Shown: positions 8,377 through 17,787, counted from the stretch's first letter. The stretch is DNA of 39,356 nucleotides from Verrucomicrobiaceae bacterium (GCA_027487435.1 JAIYDP010000350.1:1-39356); one strand, 5' to 3'. Program-made: numbers and translations. Notes: generated by a model not told the origin, from the sequence alone.

Positions 8377-8990
8377 GTGCTCATCATCGATGTTTCACTG
8401 GCGGTGTCGCTCAGACAAACGGCTACCTTATCCCTTGCGACGATGGATCGCATCTTTTAATCGATGCCCCCGATGGAGTGGCCGCATGGATCGCGAAACT
8501 CGGCGTGAACGTTTCTGCGCTTCTGCTCACGCATCAACACTTTGATCATGTCATTGATGCGGCAGCGTTGCAGGCGATGGGAGTAAAAATTTACGCCTTT
8601 GCCGAGGCTTCGGATCTTCTCACGTTAGATCACACCATCAAACAATGGGGGCTGCCGCCCATTGCTCCCTATCATGTCGATGAACTCTTGCAGGGACGGA
8701 GTTCCATCGAATTGCATGGCCACCTCATCGAAATAGCTCACGTCCCAGGGCATTCGCCTGACTCTTTGACGTATCATTTCGCCTCGGCAGGCCAACTTTA
8801 TTCGGGCGATACCTTATTTGCTGGAGCGATTGGCCGCACGGATCTACCTGGCCACGGCGATCATCGTTTGTTGTTGCGCGGCATTCGTGAAAAAATTCTT
8901 ATTTTACCCGAAGACACCGCAGTTCATCCAGGACACGGTTCTTCGACAAACATCTCGCAAGAACGGCGCGGCAATCCGTTCTTGTCCTAA
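8373..8990 (+). CDS. MBL-fold metallohydrolase (glyoxalase II-like)
   Basis: This is a compact 205-residue metallo-beta-lactamase-fold hydrolase. Metal ligands are visible: HQHFDH (THQHFDHVID), a histidine in IAHVPGHSPDSL, the bridging Asp in LYSGDTLFAGAIGRTDLPG, and a late His in AVHPGHG. The GRTDLPGG-like segment and the end ERRGNPFL are typical of the YcbL/glyoxalase II-like hydrolases that act on thioesters such as S-lactoylglutathione, but substrate is not proved. It overlaps nusB by 4 nt, so it is probably translationally coupled to it. Confidence 0.9.
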   Translation: MSAHHRCFTGGVAQTNGYLIPCDDGSHLLIDAPDGVAAWIAKLGVNVSALLLTHQHFDHVIDAAALQAMGVKIYAFAEASDLLTLDHTIKQWGLPPIAPYHVDELLQGRSSIELHGHLIEIAHVPGHSPDSLTYHFASAGQLYSGDTLFAGAIGRTDLPGHGDHRLLLRGIREKILILPEDTAVHPGHGSSTNISQERRGNPFLS

Positions 8991-9084
8991 CTTGATGGGC
9001 AAATCTGACAAATCTGTCACCCGCAGATCCGCGTTTTGCCTTGCAGAGTCGTCGTCGTCAGGAATTCTTCGTTCCTCCTCATTT

Positions 9085-9618
9085 ATGAAATCATTCCACG
9101 GCACATGGCAAGCGACACCCGCGTGGACTGCGCTTACATCTGGAGAAGCGGCTCAAGTCTTTGGTCTGCCAACAAAGAGCCGATCTCACCCACGACTCGT
9201 GATTGGTCGCAGTGAGTGGCTCGCCTTGCCGGAACTGGCCATTCAACCTCTGCGCGCGAAGTCGGACACGGGAGCTAAGACCTCCACCTTGCACGCCGAG
9301 GAGATTTCCTTTGATGAGGCAACCAGCATCGTGAGCTTCATCACACGACTCGCCGACGGATCGCCCTTGTCCTGTTCTTGTCCTGCCATACAGTTTAAGC
9401 ATATCCGCAATTCAGGAGGTATGTCGCAAAGTCGCATCGTGATTCGCACCAACGCCGCTTTCGCTGGTGGGTTATGTTTTCCTACAGAGTTCACACTCGC
9501 TGACCGTAGTGCCATGAAACATCCCATCCTGCTCGGGCGTAGTGCCTTGAGTTCTCGATTCCTCGTCGATCCCCAAGCCCGAAATCTGTTAGGCTGCTTC
9601 GAATCGAACGAAGCTTGA
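9085..9618 (+). CDS. Retropepsin-like ATP-dependent zinc protease (RimB-type)
   Basis: The product has 177 residues from ATG 9085; ATG 8995 is an alternative that adds a Ser-rich, poorly protein-like leader. The core GRSEWLALPELAIQPLRAK followed by SDTGAKTSTLHA carries the DTGA aspartic-protease signature of the Zn_protease/RimB family, and later IRTNAAFAGG and HPILLGRSAL fit the same fold. Proteins of this family are encoded with RimK in many bacteria. In Pseudomonas, RimB trims the glutamate tails RimK adds to ribosomal protein S6. The 37-nt gap to rimK here supports the same pairing. No RimA is seen. Confidence 0.85.
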   Translation: MKSFHGTWQATPAWTALTSGEAAQVFGLPTKSRSHPRLVIGRSEWLALPELAIQPLRAKSDTGAKTSTLHAEEISFDEATSIVSFITRLADGSPLSCSCPAIQFKHIRNSGGMSQSRIVIRTNAAFAGGLCFPTEFTLADRSAMKHPILLGRSALSSRFLVDPQARNLLGCFESNEA

Positions 9619-9655
9619 TCTTTGACCCGCTCCACCCAATCCAAGAATAATTTCT

Positions 9656-10555
9656 ATGAATCTCATCATTTTATCTCGTAATGCCGCGCTCTATAGCACG
9701 GATTCACTGGTTCGCGCAGCGGTTCGCCGTGGACACCAAGTTCGCGTTGTTGACTACTTGCGCTGCTACATGAATATCACATCCAATTCACCACGCATTT
9801 ATCTCGAGGGCGAAGAGTTGATAGCTGATGCCATCATTCCACGCATCGCAGTGCAGCACACCGCATACGGCAATGCGGTGGTGAGGCAATTTGAGATGAT
9901 GGGCGTGACCACACTCAATGATAGCGTAGCCATTTCTCGATCACGCGACAAACTTCGTAGCTTGCAGCTTCTCGCAAGAAAGGGCGTCGGGCTGCCGATC
10001 ACGGGATTCGCGCATTCCATCGATGCCACAGGCGAGTTGATTCAGATGTGCGGGGGGGCGCCGCTCGTCGTGAAACTTCTTCAAGGCACGCAAGGTATGG
10101 GTGTCGTACTCGCAGAAACGAAAAAAGCCGCAGAGTCGGTAATCGAGGCGTTTAAAGAAGTTCGTGCCGACATTCTTGTGCAAGAATACATCGCCGAGTC
10201 CAAAGGTGCTGACATCCGCTGCATTGTGTTAGGGAAAAAAGTCATAGCCGCCATGGAGCGACAAGGCGTGGAAGGCGAGTTTCGCTCGAATTTGCATCGC
10301 GGCGGCAAAGCACGAAAAATCAGCATCACCGAGGAAGAGCGTCGTACAGCAGTGAAAGCAGCAAAAATCATGGGTCTGAATTTTGCAGGTGTGGACTTGC
10401 TTCGTTCCAAACGCGGACCATTGGTCATGGAAGTCAACTCATCGCCGGGGCTCGAGGGCATTGAAAAAGCTACCGACCGCGATGTGGCGGACAAGGTCAT
10501 AGCATTCCTGGAAAAATCGGCCTCTGCACGAACGGCAGCGATCGATGCCAAGTAG
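9656..10555 (+). CDS. rimK: RimK family ATP-grasp alpha-L-glutamate ligase
   Basis: RimK adds glutamate residues to the C-terminus of ribosomal protein S6 with ATP. This protein has 299 residues, the E. coli length. It has an N-terminal pre-ATP-grasp domain ([17 protein letters not shown]), the ATP-grasp loop [17 protein letters not shown], the central [18 protein letters not shown] and the metal/active-site end [17 protein letters not shown]. It is the second gene after the RimB-like protease, with both on the plus strand, implying that addition and removal of glutamates are encoded together. Confidence 0.94.
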   Translation: MNLIILSRNAALYSTDSLVRAAVRRGHQVRVVDYLRCYMNITSNSPRIYLEGEELIADAIIPRIAVQHTAYGNAVVRQFEMMGVTTLNDSVAISRSRDKLRSLQLLARKGVGLPITGFAHSIDATGELIQMCGGAPLVVKLLQGTQGMGVVLAETKKAAESVIEAFKEVRADILVQEYIAESKGADIRCIVLGKKVIAAMERQGVEGEFRSNLHRGGKARKISITEEERRTAVKAAKIMGLNFAGVDLLRSKRGPLVMEVNSSPGLEGIEKATDRDVADKVIAFLEKSASARTAAIDAK

Positions 10556-10674
10556 CAAAATTGCACTCGGTTACATTTCCTGAAAAAATCATTGATCTCC
10601 TTAGAGATTGCTCTAGGTATTTGGGCCTACAACGTGATGATTTTTGCATTACGTTACTAAACCCAAAAAATCCA

Positions 10675-13482
10675 ATGAACATCAAAGCGGCTATCCCTCT
10701 TATGGGACTCGGGCTCGTGCTATCTTGCATGGGCGATAACATCGTGCCAGTGGCATGGAAACAATCGAATGCTCTCAGTGACCTACGTGTAGCGAGTTTC
10801 CTTTCCAATGGAACAGGAATGAATCCAGAGCAAACCATTCTGTACAATCTCAATGCCTCTACACCTGGCGAGCCGAATACAGCGAATGGTATCTCCTGGA
10901 CTACCACATCAAAAACGACTGCGCCTGCAACCATTGCGCAGGAAGTAGCCGCAGGGAAAATCTGGATCGTTGCGGATCTGGGTGGTCTTACCAACCTTTC
11001 GTCCCTTCAACTATGGAACTTCCAGTGGGCACATAGTTCAGGGAATCTTGCGAATCGTGGCATAAATCAGTTCGATGTGTTTGTGCGTAACGCGGACGTT
11101 GACACCACCACCGGCTTACCAGGCGGCACCAATATCAACCTTACCTCGGTGAGTGATGCTACAGGCGCAGTATCTACATCTGCGGTGTTTAACCTTGGCT
11201 CCAGCAATCCGTGGACCATGGCGTTGGAAAACCAAACGCTTGCTCAAGCGCCGAATAACGATACCTACACAGGTCAAAATTTTTCCTTTCCAGCGAATAC
11301 CCAAGCTCGCTTCATCGCCATTCGGGTCGATAGCTACTATGGTGGGGCGGGCGTAGGTCTCGGTAAAGTGCGCATCGATGGCACTTTGCTAGCGGATACT
11401 TTCGCACCGACTGTGTCTGCGTTGAGTCCTGTGGATGATGCGGTCAATCAGAATCTGACCTCAAATCTCGTCGTGACATTCAATGAACCCGTTACCGCAG
11501 GTGCAGGCATGATCACCCTCCGAAGAGCCATAGATACCACAGTTGTCGAGTCTTTCGATGTTGCGACATCGCCAAGAGTTACGATCAATTCGACACAAGT
11601 GACCATCGATCCAACGGCAGATTTGCAAACTGGCACAGAATACTACGTACAGATTGACGCGGGAACGTTTAAAGATGCCGCCAACAACCTCTTTGTTGGC
11701 ATTACCGATGAAACACCCTGGACCTTCACGACCGATAATACGTCACCAACATTGTCCTCAAGCGTGCCGATTGATGATGCGACAAATGTTAGCACTACAG
11801 CTTCTTTTTCGGCAACCTTCAGTGAAAACATCAAAGTCGGTACCGGCAACGTGCTGCTCAAACGTTCTAGCAACGACAGCATCGTAGAAACGTTTGACGT
11901 CACTTCATCGGCTGGCATTTCCATTACCAACAACGTTTTAACCATTGCCCCCTTCAGTAACCTTCTGATCGGCACGGGTTACTACATTGAAATCGAGCCA
12001 ACTGCCATCACGGATATCGCTGGCCTCGCATTCGGAGGTCTTTCTGGTAATGCTGCGTGGAACTTTTCTACCGACAACGTGGCGCCCATTCGTCAAAGTG
12101 TAAGTCCCATGGCTCCTACCTTGGCTGATCCGCTTACGCGCTTGATGCTTCAGTTTGATGAACCGGTAAAAGTCGGCAATGGCAATGTGATGATTTATCG
12201 CGCCAGTGATCACGTGTTAATCGAAACCATCAATATCAATGGCAGTGGATCGGTGAACGGTCGATTTGCCGCGATCAGTCGCACGGAGGCGCTAGTTCCT
12301 GGTACAGAGTATTACGTCACCATGGAAGAGGGAGTATTTGAAGATCTTTCCGAAAATCTTGCACCTGCTATTACAGGAGATAGCACATGGCGCTTCACCA
12401 TCGCGTCAGCGGTGCCGATTGTTCTAGAAAATTTCTCTGCTTCGTCGGCTTTACTTGCTGGATCCACTGCTGATATCTTTGATGCGGCGATTGTCACTGC
12501 GGGCGGATCGAACACATGGAGAGCTGGAGGAGGATTTTTGCAAAACGGAACCATCGCTGGTGGCAGTTCTTCCTCAGCTAGTCTTAATCTTGGTTCTCTG
12601 ATCAATAGTTCTCGTGGTACGGCAAACGGCAAGTTTGCCCTAACGATGACGATCTCTGAGACATCAGGTGGCTGGGTTTCCATGGGTTTTGCTACAGGAA
12701 ACACACCCGCTACAGATCAGAATTTCACCATTTTTAATGGTGTAGCCAGCGTGATTTATCGAGGTCAACAAGGGCAAATCGCACCAATTGCGAATGGTGA
12801 AATTGATATGTTCGGCGGACTTAACAACACCAATGGTGTGGATGGTCCTGATTTGCAAACGGGCTTCCGCACCTTAACCGTGAATCTCGATTTTACTCCT
12901 GCGGGTGGCTACAATGGCACATCTCATTTCGGCACGGTCAGTTGGTCTGACAGTGTGTTAGGCACCTTGGGTTCCTACACTTACACGCAAGCTCGGACTT
13001 TTGGTGCGATCGCCATTTCTCAGGCCGCTACGGGTATCGTCAATGGTTTAGCCTTATACCAAATCGCTTCAACCAATACCTTTGCGAATTGGATTAGCGG
13101 CTTCAATGTTAGCACCTTGACCGGAGCGGGCGATGATGCCGATGGCGATGGTCTTGCCAATTCTGTCGAAAATTTTCTCGGCACTAACCCTTCGGTAGCG
13201 AGCCAGGGGTTGACGAGTGTTTCTAGCAGCGCGGGGAATTTGGTCTTCCGGCATACTCGCAACGCGACACCAGCGTCTGACCTTACGGCATCCTACGAAT
13301 GGTCCACTGATCTAACGCAATGGCATGCCTCAGGAGTCAGTTTTGGCGGCACGAGCATTACGTTTGGGGCTCCAACAGTAGTCACTCCTGGTTCACCAGA
13401 AATGGTTGAAGTTACGGCAACAGTGACCGCTGGAGCTACTCCTGCTAAGGTCTTTGGTCGATTGAAAGTCGTGAGAAATTGA
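10675..13482 (+). CDS. Large surface lipoprotein with three SbsA Ig-like domains
   Basis: The product has about 935 residues from ATG 10675. The N-terminus MNIKAAIPLMGLGLVLSC fits a signal peptide with a lipobox-like VLSC, giving an outer-membrane lipoprotein; an earlier in-frame start would hide this. Residues ~25-240 form a discoidin/F5-8-like beta domain (KIWIVADLGGLTNLSSLQLWN, then ARFIAIRVDSYYG). Residues ~240-580 are three successive ~113-residue Ig-like repeats, each starting with D..(A/S)P and including V(T/S)F(N/S)EPV or similar and GTEYYVQI. A lectin-like region follows, then a calcium-type DADGDGLANSVENFLGTNP near 818 and a final beta domain ending FGRLKVVRN. A carbohydrate or surface adhesion role is inferred. 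A terminator follows. Confidence 0.85.
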   Translation: MNIKAAIPLMGLGLVLSCMGDNIVPVAWKQSNALSDLRVASFLSNGTGMNPEQTILYNLNASTPGEPNTANGISWTTTSKTTAPATIAQEVAAGKIWIVADLGGLTNLSSLQLWNFQWAHSSGNLANRGINQFDVFVRNADVDTTTGLPGGTNINLTSVSDATGAVSTSAVFNLGSSNPWTMALENQTLAQAPNNDTYTGQNFSFPANTQARFIAIRVDSYYGGAGVGLGKVRIDGTLLADTFAPTVSALSPVDDAVNQNLTSNLVVTFNEPVTAGAGMITLRRAIDTTVVESFDVATSPRVTINSTQVTIDPTADLQTGTEYYVQIDAGTFKDAANNLFVGITDETPWTFTTDNTSPTLSSSVPIDDATNVSTTASFSATFSENIKVGTGNVLLKRSSNDSIVETFDVTSSAGISITNNVLTIAPFSNLLIGTGYYIEIEPTAITDIAGLAFGGLSGNAAWNFSTDNVAPIRQSVSPMAPTLADPLTRLMLQFDEPVKVGNGNVMIYRASDHVLIETININGSGSVNGRFAAISRTEALVPGTEYYVTMEEGVFEDLSENLAPAITGDSTWRFTIASAVPIVLENFSASSALLAGSTADIFDAAIVTAGGSNTWRAGGGFLQNGTIAGGSSSSASLNLGSLINSSRGTANGKFALTMTISETSGGWVSMGFATGNTPATDQNFTIFNGVASVIYRGQQGQIAPIANGEIDMFGGLNNTNGVDGPDLQTGFRTLTVNLDFTPAGGYNGTSHFGTVSWSDSVLGTLGSYTYTQARTFGAIAISQAATGIVNGLALYQIASTNTFANWISGFNVSTLTGAGDDADGDGLANSVENFLGTNPSVASQGLTSVSSSAGNLVFRHTRNATPASDLTASYEWSTDLTQWHASGVSFGGTSITFGAPTVVTPGSPEMVEVTATVTAGATPAKVFGRLKVVRN

Positions 13483-13513
13483 TCTCATCGACTTCCACTA
13501 GACGATTTTTCCT

Positions 13514-13547
13514 AGCACTCTGAGAGAGGATCTCAGGGTGCTTTTTT
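13514..13547 (+). terminator. Terminator of the Ig-like surface protein gene
   Basis: A 12-bp stem with one G-T pair (13514-13525 with 13531-13542) and a 5-nt loop runs into a T-run (13542-13547). It overlaps the last bases of rsmB on the other strand. Read on the minus strand it is followed only by a weak mixed tract, so it probably acts mainly for the plus strand. Confidence 0.85.
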
Positions 13548-14777
13548 CTGTAGCAAGGCGCAGTATGCACCATCGGAAATTTCAAGTGTGGGCAGAATTT
13601 GTTTTTCTCGCAGCACTGACAACGAATGAAGATCCGCAAAAGCTTTGACCAGCATTCCATTTTCTTCTGGTTCAATCGAGCAAGTCGAATAGACCAATCG
13701 TCCACCATCGCGGAGGCAGGGGACGGCGTTGGCGAGAATGCGTGCCTGCATTTCCGGTAGTTTTTGCAGGTCGGTCGGATGAAGACGCCAGCGAGCATCG
13801 ATGCGGCGACGCAACACACCGGAGTTGGAGCAGGGGACGTCAAGCAAGATGGCATCAAACTTCCCATGCCATTCTGTTGGCGCACGCTCTAGCCAATCGT
13901 GTTGACTGACTTCGGCACAGGTGATGTGAAGGCGTTGGAGATTTTCTTGTAAGCGGGGCAGACGTTTTTCGTTAGAATCGGTGGCTACGAGTGAGCCTTC
14001 GTTGTTCATGGCGGCCGCTATCATCGCAGCTTTTCCGCCAGGAGCGGCGCAGGCATCGAGAATCGTCTCACCAGGCAGGGGAGCGAGCATTTCCACGGCA
14101 TGACGTGTGGCGGGGTCTTGAATGTACACCACGCCATCGCGCAGCAATTCGGATGGCAGAGATCCCTCAACGAGGTAAAAGCCGGGTGTGCCATCGACAG
14201 CAGGAAACTCCGGTATTGGTTTGCCCGATAGTGGATTGTAACGAGCATAGGTAGGAGGAGGCATTTGATTTCCCTCCATGATTTCTTGCGCGGATTCAGC
14301 TCCAAAGTGCTTGCGCCAGCGCTTGAAAAGCCAATCCGGATGAGAATACTTTTCTGGTAACGGCAAGTCATCGACGCCTTCGAGAAGGCGTTTTTTGCTG
14401 TCGATGGCACGTCGGAGCACGGCATTCACCAAGCCGCGAATGTTTGCCTTGCCTGCCTCTACGGTTTCGTTAACGGCGGCATGGTCAGCGATTTGAAGGA
14501 GAAGGATTTGATACAGGCCGATGCGTAAAAGGTCACGGGCTTCTGGATCCAATTTGCCATGGCGCAATTTACTGATCCAGTGATCCAGCACCCGACGATG
14601 ACGCAGCACGCCGAAAAGAATGGCATGAAGCAGGTGGCGATCCGCCGACGAGAGTTGATGGCGTTGCGCGTGGCGTTCGACGAGGGTTTCCGCATAGTCA
14701 TGCCCTTTACCCCAGGCATGAAGAGCGGCGTGGGCAGCACGGCGGATATTGAGTTTAGCAGGCACACCGCTACTCAC
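13533..14777 (-). CDS. rsmB: 16S rRNA (cytosine-967 C5)-methyltransferase RsmB
   Basis: The 414-residue protein methylates 16S rRNA using SAM. The N-terminal ~140 residues are a NusB-like RNA-binding domain (RHLLHAILFGVLRHRRVLDH, VNETVEAGKANIRGLVNAVLR). The C-terminal methyltransferase domain has DACAAPGGKAAMIAAAM, the catalytic motif LLDVPCSNSGVLRRR, and YSTCSIEPEEN with the second cysteine. The start is a GTG (14775-14777); a second in-frame GTG four codons later is possible. It follows def by 95 nt on the same strand, matching the common def-fmt-rsmB neighbourhood, but fmt is missing here. Confidence 0.93.
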   Translation of the reverse strand: MSSGVPAKLNIRRAAHAALHAWGKGHDYAETLVERHAQRHQLSSADRHLLHAILFGVLRHRRVLDHWISKLRHGKLDPEARDLLRIGLYQILLLQIADHAAVNETVEAGKANIRGLVNAVLRRAIDSKKRLLEGVDDLPLPEKYSHPDWLFKRWRKHFGAESAQEIMEGNQMPPPTYARYNPLSGKPIPEFPAVDGTPGFYLVEGSLPSELLRDGVVYIQDPATRHAVEMLAPLPGETILDACAAPGGKAAMIAAAMNNEGSLVATDSNEKRLPRLQENLQRLHITCAEVSQHDWLERAPTEWHGKFDAILLDVPCSNSGVLRRRIDARWRLHPTDLQKLPEMQARILANAVPCLRDGGRLVYSTCSIEPEENGMLVKAFADLHSLSVLREKQILPTLEISDGAYCALLQKKAP

Positions 14778-14872
14778 GACACTTGCGCGTGAATGTCAAG
14801 CAAAGGAAAATTGGGAGTGCGCGGACATGTCTGTGCTTTCCTCATGAGACGACATCTCGCAGCTCCTCAAGA

Positions 14873-15427
14873 TCAGCGTGACTCGCTAAGGCCAGCTTTG
14901 CTCAATTGCTTGCGTATGGCCATGCGGGAGGCGGGGGACAGGCGATCTAAGAAAAGTACACCGTTGAGGTGATCAATTTCATGCTGAAAGGCTCGGCAAA
15001 GTAGTCCATCGGTCTCGATCACGGCAGTTTCGCCTTCCACATTGGTAAATTTGACGCGGCAAGTGGAGGGTCGGGCGACAGGTGCTCTCACACCTCGAAT
15101 GCTGAGGCATCCTTCCGTTTCTACCGATTTGCTGCCATCGAGCTCCAATTCTGGATTCACTATGACAAGCGGCATGAAATCGACCATCTCACGCTCTTCG
15201 CCATTGTAAGAAAAATAAGAAACGCAATGAGGATCGTGCGCGACATCGATGACGGCTAGGCGCAGAGCTTTGCCGATTTGTGGTGCTGCGAGTCCGATGC
15301 CATTCGCATGATACATGGTCTCGATCATGTCCTCGGCGAGCGATAGGATGGCGTCATCGATGGTTGTGATTGGTGCGCAGTCTTCGCGCAGGACGGGGTC
15401 TCCGAGTTGGACGATGTCGAGAATCAT
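14873..15427 (-). CDS. def: Peptide deformylase
   Basis: The product removes the formyl group from the N-terminal methionine of new proteins. It has 184 residues. All three family motifs are present: GIGLAAPQIG (motif 1), EGCLSIRG with the metal-binding cysteine (motif 2) and HEIDHLNGVLF with the two metal histidines and catalytic glutamate (motif 3). There is a loop insertion around residues 70-90 (SYFSYNGEEREMVDF). The start ATG is 15 nt below exbD, so it appears to be co-transcribed with the TonB-system genes. Confidence 0.97.
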   Translation of the reverse strand: MILDIVQLGDPVLREDCAPITTIDDAILSLAEDMIETMYHANGIGLAAPQIGKALRLAVIDVAHDPHCVSYFSYNGEEREMVDFMPLVIVNPELELDGSKSVETEGCLSIRGVRAPVARPSTCRVKFTNVEGETAVIETDGLLCRAFQHEIDHLNGVLFLDRLSPASRMAIRKQLSKAGLSESR

Positions 15428-15442
15428 ATTGATGAGAATGGT

Positions 15443-15859
15443 TTAGGGATTGCTAGGGTTGCGTGTTCGGGTAGGCATACCTTGAATGCCGATGCGTGTC
15501 AATGCTCCCCAAACTTCGAGCATTTTTCCAAAGGGTGCTTTTTCATCCGCTTCGACTTCGAGTTTGCGGTTGGGATTGAGCTTTCGCCAGGATTGGAGGT
15601 AAGCGTCCAGCAAGTCGGCAGGCACATCAGCTCCTTCTAGGGCAAAGCGGCCTTCGGCATTGATGGCGAGCACGGACATTTCTTCCACGACTGTCGTAAC
15701 GGCAAGATCTTTCGATGTCGGCAGGGTGATCTGGAGTTGATGGCGAGGACGCTTGAAGTTGGTCGAGACAATAAAGAAAATGAGCAGAATGAAGAGGATG
15801 TCGATCATCGGTACGATCGGTACACCGGAGCTTGTTTTCTGAGGTCGGTAAAACTGCAT
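15443..15859 (-). CDS. exbD: Biopolymer transport protein ExbD/TolR
   Basis: This inner-membrane protein couples proton flow to TonB. From ATG 15857-15859 it has 138 residues: a short cytoplasmic N-terminus, one membrane helix with the essential Asp (VPMIDILFILLIFFIVS, Asp20), then a periplasmic domain (LEVEADEKAPFGKMLEVWGAL). A longer version starting at 15901 would overlap exbB by 38 nt. The chosen start leaves 4 nt after exbB, the usual tight spacing. It forms a complex with the next two genes upstream. Confidence 0.92.
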   Translation of the reverse strand: MQFYRPQKTSSGVPIVPMIDILFILLIFFIVSTNFKRPRHQLQITLPTSKDLAVTTVVEEMSVLAINAEGRFALEGADVPADLLDAYLQSWRKLNPNRKLEVEADEKAPFGKMLEVWGALTRIGIQGMPTRTRNPSNP

Positions 15860-15863
15860 GTTG

Positions 15864-16547
15864 TTACGGGCGGTTGGTGACTTTTTGGCAAACGTGGACA
15901 AGTTTGCTCAGAAGGAGTTCAAGTTCAGTGGTATAGCTTTCGATGAGGCGGTTGAAAAACGTTTGCGCTACCACGCAAGGCACCGTGATCGCTAGGCCGA
16001 AGATGGTGGTATTCAGGGCGATAGCGATGCCTTTGGTGATGACTTGGGTATTGCTCATGTCACCCGTCTCACCGAGTTGTGTGAAGAGGAATGCCAAGCC
16101 GCTTGCGGTGCCGAGCAGCCCGAGCAGTGGTGAGATGGTGATAACGACATCGAGTGCCGCCATGCCCGAATTCAGGTGGAGGACTTCGAGTCGAGCGGCG
16201 GTTTGCACGGCGTCGCTGATATCGGTTTGCGACTTTCCACGATTGTGAACGGCAACAGCTGAGAGTCGCGCGAGAGCACTTTTTCCTTGGTCGAATTTTT
16301 TTAACAAGGGTTCGATTTGGCCTTTCTCGATGCAGGACTCAATGTTGGCAACTTCGTTTTCCAATCCAGCTGGCATGATGATTTCTCGGCGCAGTGTGAG
16401 CAATTTAAATAAAATCACCGTGATGCCAAGAACGAGGCAGGCGAGCAACGGCCACATGAAGTTGCCCCCAGCGATGAAATATTTCCAGGCGGTGTCGAGG
16501 GCGGATTGTAGCGATGCAGTAAAGTGGGCACTGGTCAGTGGTGGCAT
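15864..16547 (-). CDS. exbB: MotA/TolQ/ExbB proton channel protein
   Basis: The product has 227 residues and three predicted membrane helices: FMWPLLACLVLGITVILFKL near 30-50, a helix around ISPLLGLLGTASGLAFLF near 138-156 and ALNTTIFGLAITVPCVVA near 176-195. The last two match the conserved ExbB/TolQ channel core. With ExbD it converts proton motive force to movement of the TonB-like protein. It lies 17 nt after the TonB gene and 4 nt before exbD. Confidence 0.94.
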   Translation of the reverse strand: MPPLTSAHFTASLQSALDTAWKYFIAGGNFMWPLLACLVLGITVILFKLLTLRREIIMPAGLENEVANIESCIEKGQIEPLLKKFDQGKSALARLSAVAVHNRGKSQTDISDAVQTAARLEVLHLNSGMAALDVVITISPLLGLLGTASGLAFLFTQLGETGDMSNTQVITKGIAIALNTTIFGLAITVPCVVAQTFFNRLIESYTTELELLLSKLVHVCQKVTNRP

Positions 16548-16564
16548 AGAGAGAGAATTTTTGG

Positions 16565-17683
16565 TTAGAAGTAGAAATTGTAAAGGACTTCGAGCGGTTC
16601 GCCGTCGAGCTCTTTCTGTAAGTCTGCGGGGATGGTGGGCAGTTTGGCTTGACGTATGGAATTGAGCGTAAAGCCTTTTTGGATTTGTCCAGCATCGACC
16701 ATATCAACCACGGAGGCGGAGCGGACTTCGCCTTTTGAGTCGATGACAAACCGCACAGTGATGGTTCCTGGAGTGATGAGGTCGCGATAAGTGGTGCAGT
16801 TGCGGTGCCATTCCGCTTCGATCGAGCGGCTGACAGCAGCATGGTATTTTCCTAACGAGGTTTTGGAAACATTGAGCGCAGAATTGCCTTTTCGGCTGAT
16901 GGATCCGCTCAGCAGGGTTTTCTGCTGATTCCCCCGAAAGCCCGGCTCGTTGGTGCTCGGCTTGGGCAGAGTGGAAGGAGGTGTCACAGGGTTTTCTGCT
17001 GGCTCCACTTGTTTGGCTTTTGGGGCATCGCTGATTTTCGGCTTCGGGCTGTCTTGTTCTTTGGCGCGTTCGACGATGGTGTCACCTTTGTTCATTGGCG
17101 TAGGTTTGATGGCATTGGCATCGACTTTTTCCTGATCTTTCCCGGGCTCTAGGGATTCAGTGGTTTTTTCTGTCGCGATACTAGGCTTGGTCGGTGGCTG
17201 GAGGGGGGTAGGTGGAGTCATTGGCGTGGCCAAGTCCTTGTGCTCCAGTGTTCCATCTTGCAAACGGCTATTTGTGACTTCGATTTCATCCTCGCGGCGA
17301 GGGGTGCGACCCTTCTGACTGATTTGTTCAGGAGCGGTTGCAATCACGGGTCCATCGCTGGTGGCGGTGGTATCGCGTTCGCCGATGTTGTCGATTTTTT
17401 CTGGTGGTGCGGATGATTGATCTTCCGACGTTCGAGCGAAAGAAGGATTCTCTTTTGGCGGTGCGGGAGTAGGCACCGCGATAGGGGGAATCGCAGTTGC
17501 TTGAGGTGAAATGATGAAGACGGTTGTTTCCGGCGGCTTGGGGGGGATGCGTTTTGTGACGACCCATGTTGTGAGGCTATAGAAACCGAAGGAGACGCAG
17601 ACGATCAAGCACAGCAAGATGGCTCCCAAAAATGAGAGCAACCAGACGTGGCCCTGGGAGGGCATGCGATTGGCAGAATGCAT
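16565..17683 (-). CDS. tonB: TonB family energy transducer
   Basis: This 372-residue protein has a single N-terminal membrane helix (residues ~12-35, VWLLSFLGAILLCLIVCVSF) and then a very long Pro/Thr/Lys/Glu-rich periplasmic spacer. The C-terminal TonB-like domain is about 95 residues (AAVSRSIEAEWHRNC, TITVRFVIDSKGEVRSASVV, NSIRQAKLPTIP, LEVLYNFYF). ATG 17681-17683 is preferred over an upstream GTG. The gene order tonB-exbB-exbD implies a complete energy-coupling module for outer-membrane transport. The spacer of more than 200 residues is longer than in enterobacterial TonB. A TolA-like role is an alternative. Confidence 0.88.
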   Translation of the reverse strand: MHSANRMPSQGHVWLLSFLGAILLCLIVCVSFGFYSLTTWVVTKRIPPKPPETTVFIISPQATAIPPIAVPTPAPPKENPSFARTSEDQSSAPPEKIDNIGERDTTATSDGPVIATAPEQISQKGRTPRREDEIEVTNSRLQDGTLEHKDLATPMTPPTPLQPPTKPSIATEKTTESLEPGKDQEKVDANAIKPTPMNKGDTIVERAKEQDSPKPKISDAPKAKQVEPAENPVTPPSTLPKPSTNEPGFRGNQQKTLLSGSISRKGNSALNVSKTSLGKYHAAVSRSIEAEWHRNCTTYRDLITPGTITVRFVIDSKGEVRSASVVDMVDAGQIQKGFTLNSIRQAKLPTIPADLQKELDGEPLEVLYNFYF

Positions 17684-17787
17684 TGACACTGGCTAGAGCA
17701 TGCCACAAATGACGCATAGCGCAAGCTCTTGTCGAAGAAGCAATGAAGTTGCTTGCGTTTTCGAGCACTTTGCCGTATTTCAAGGGC

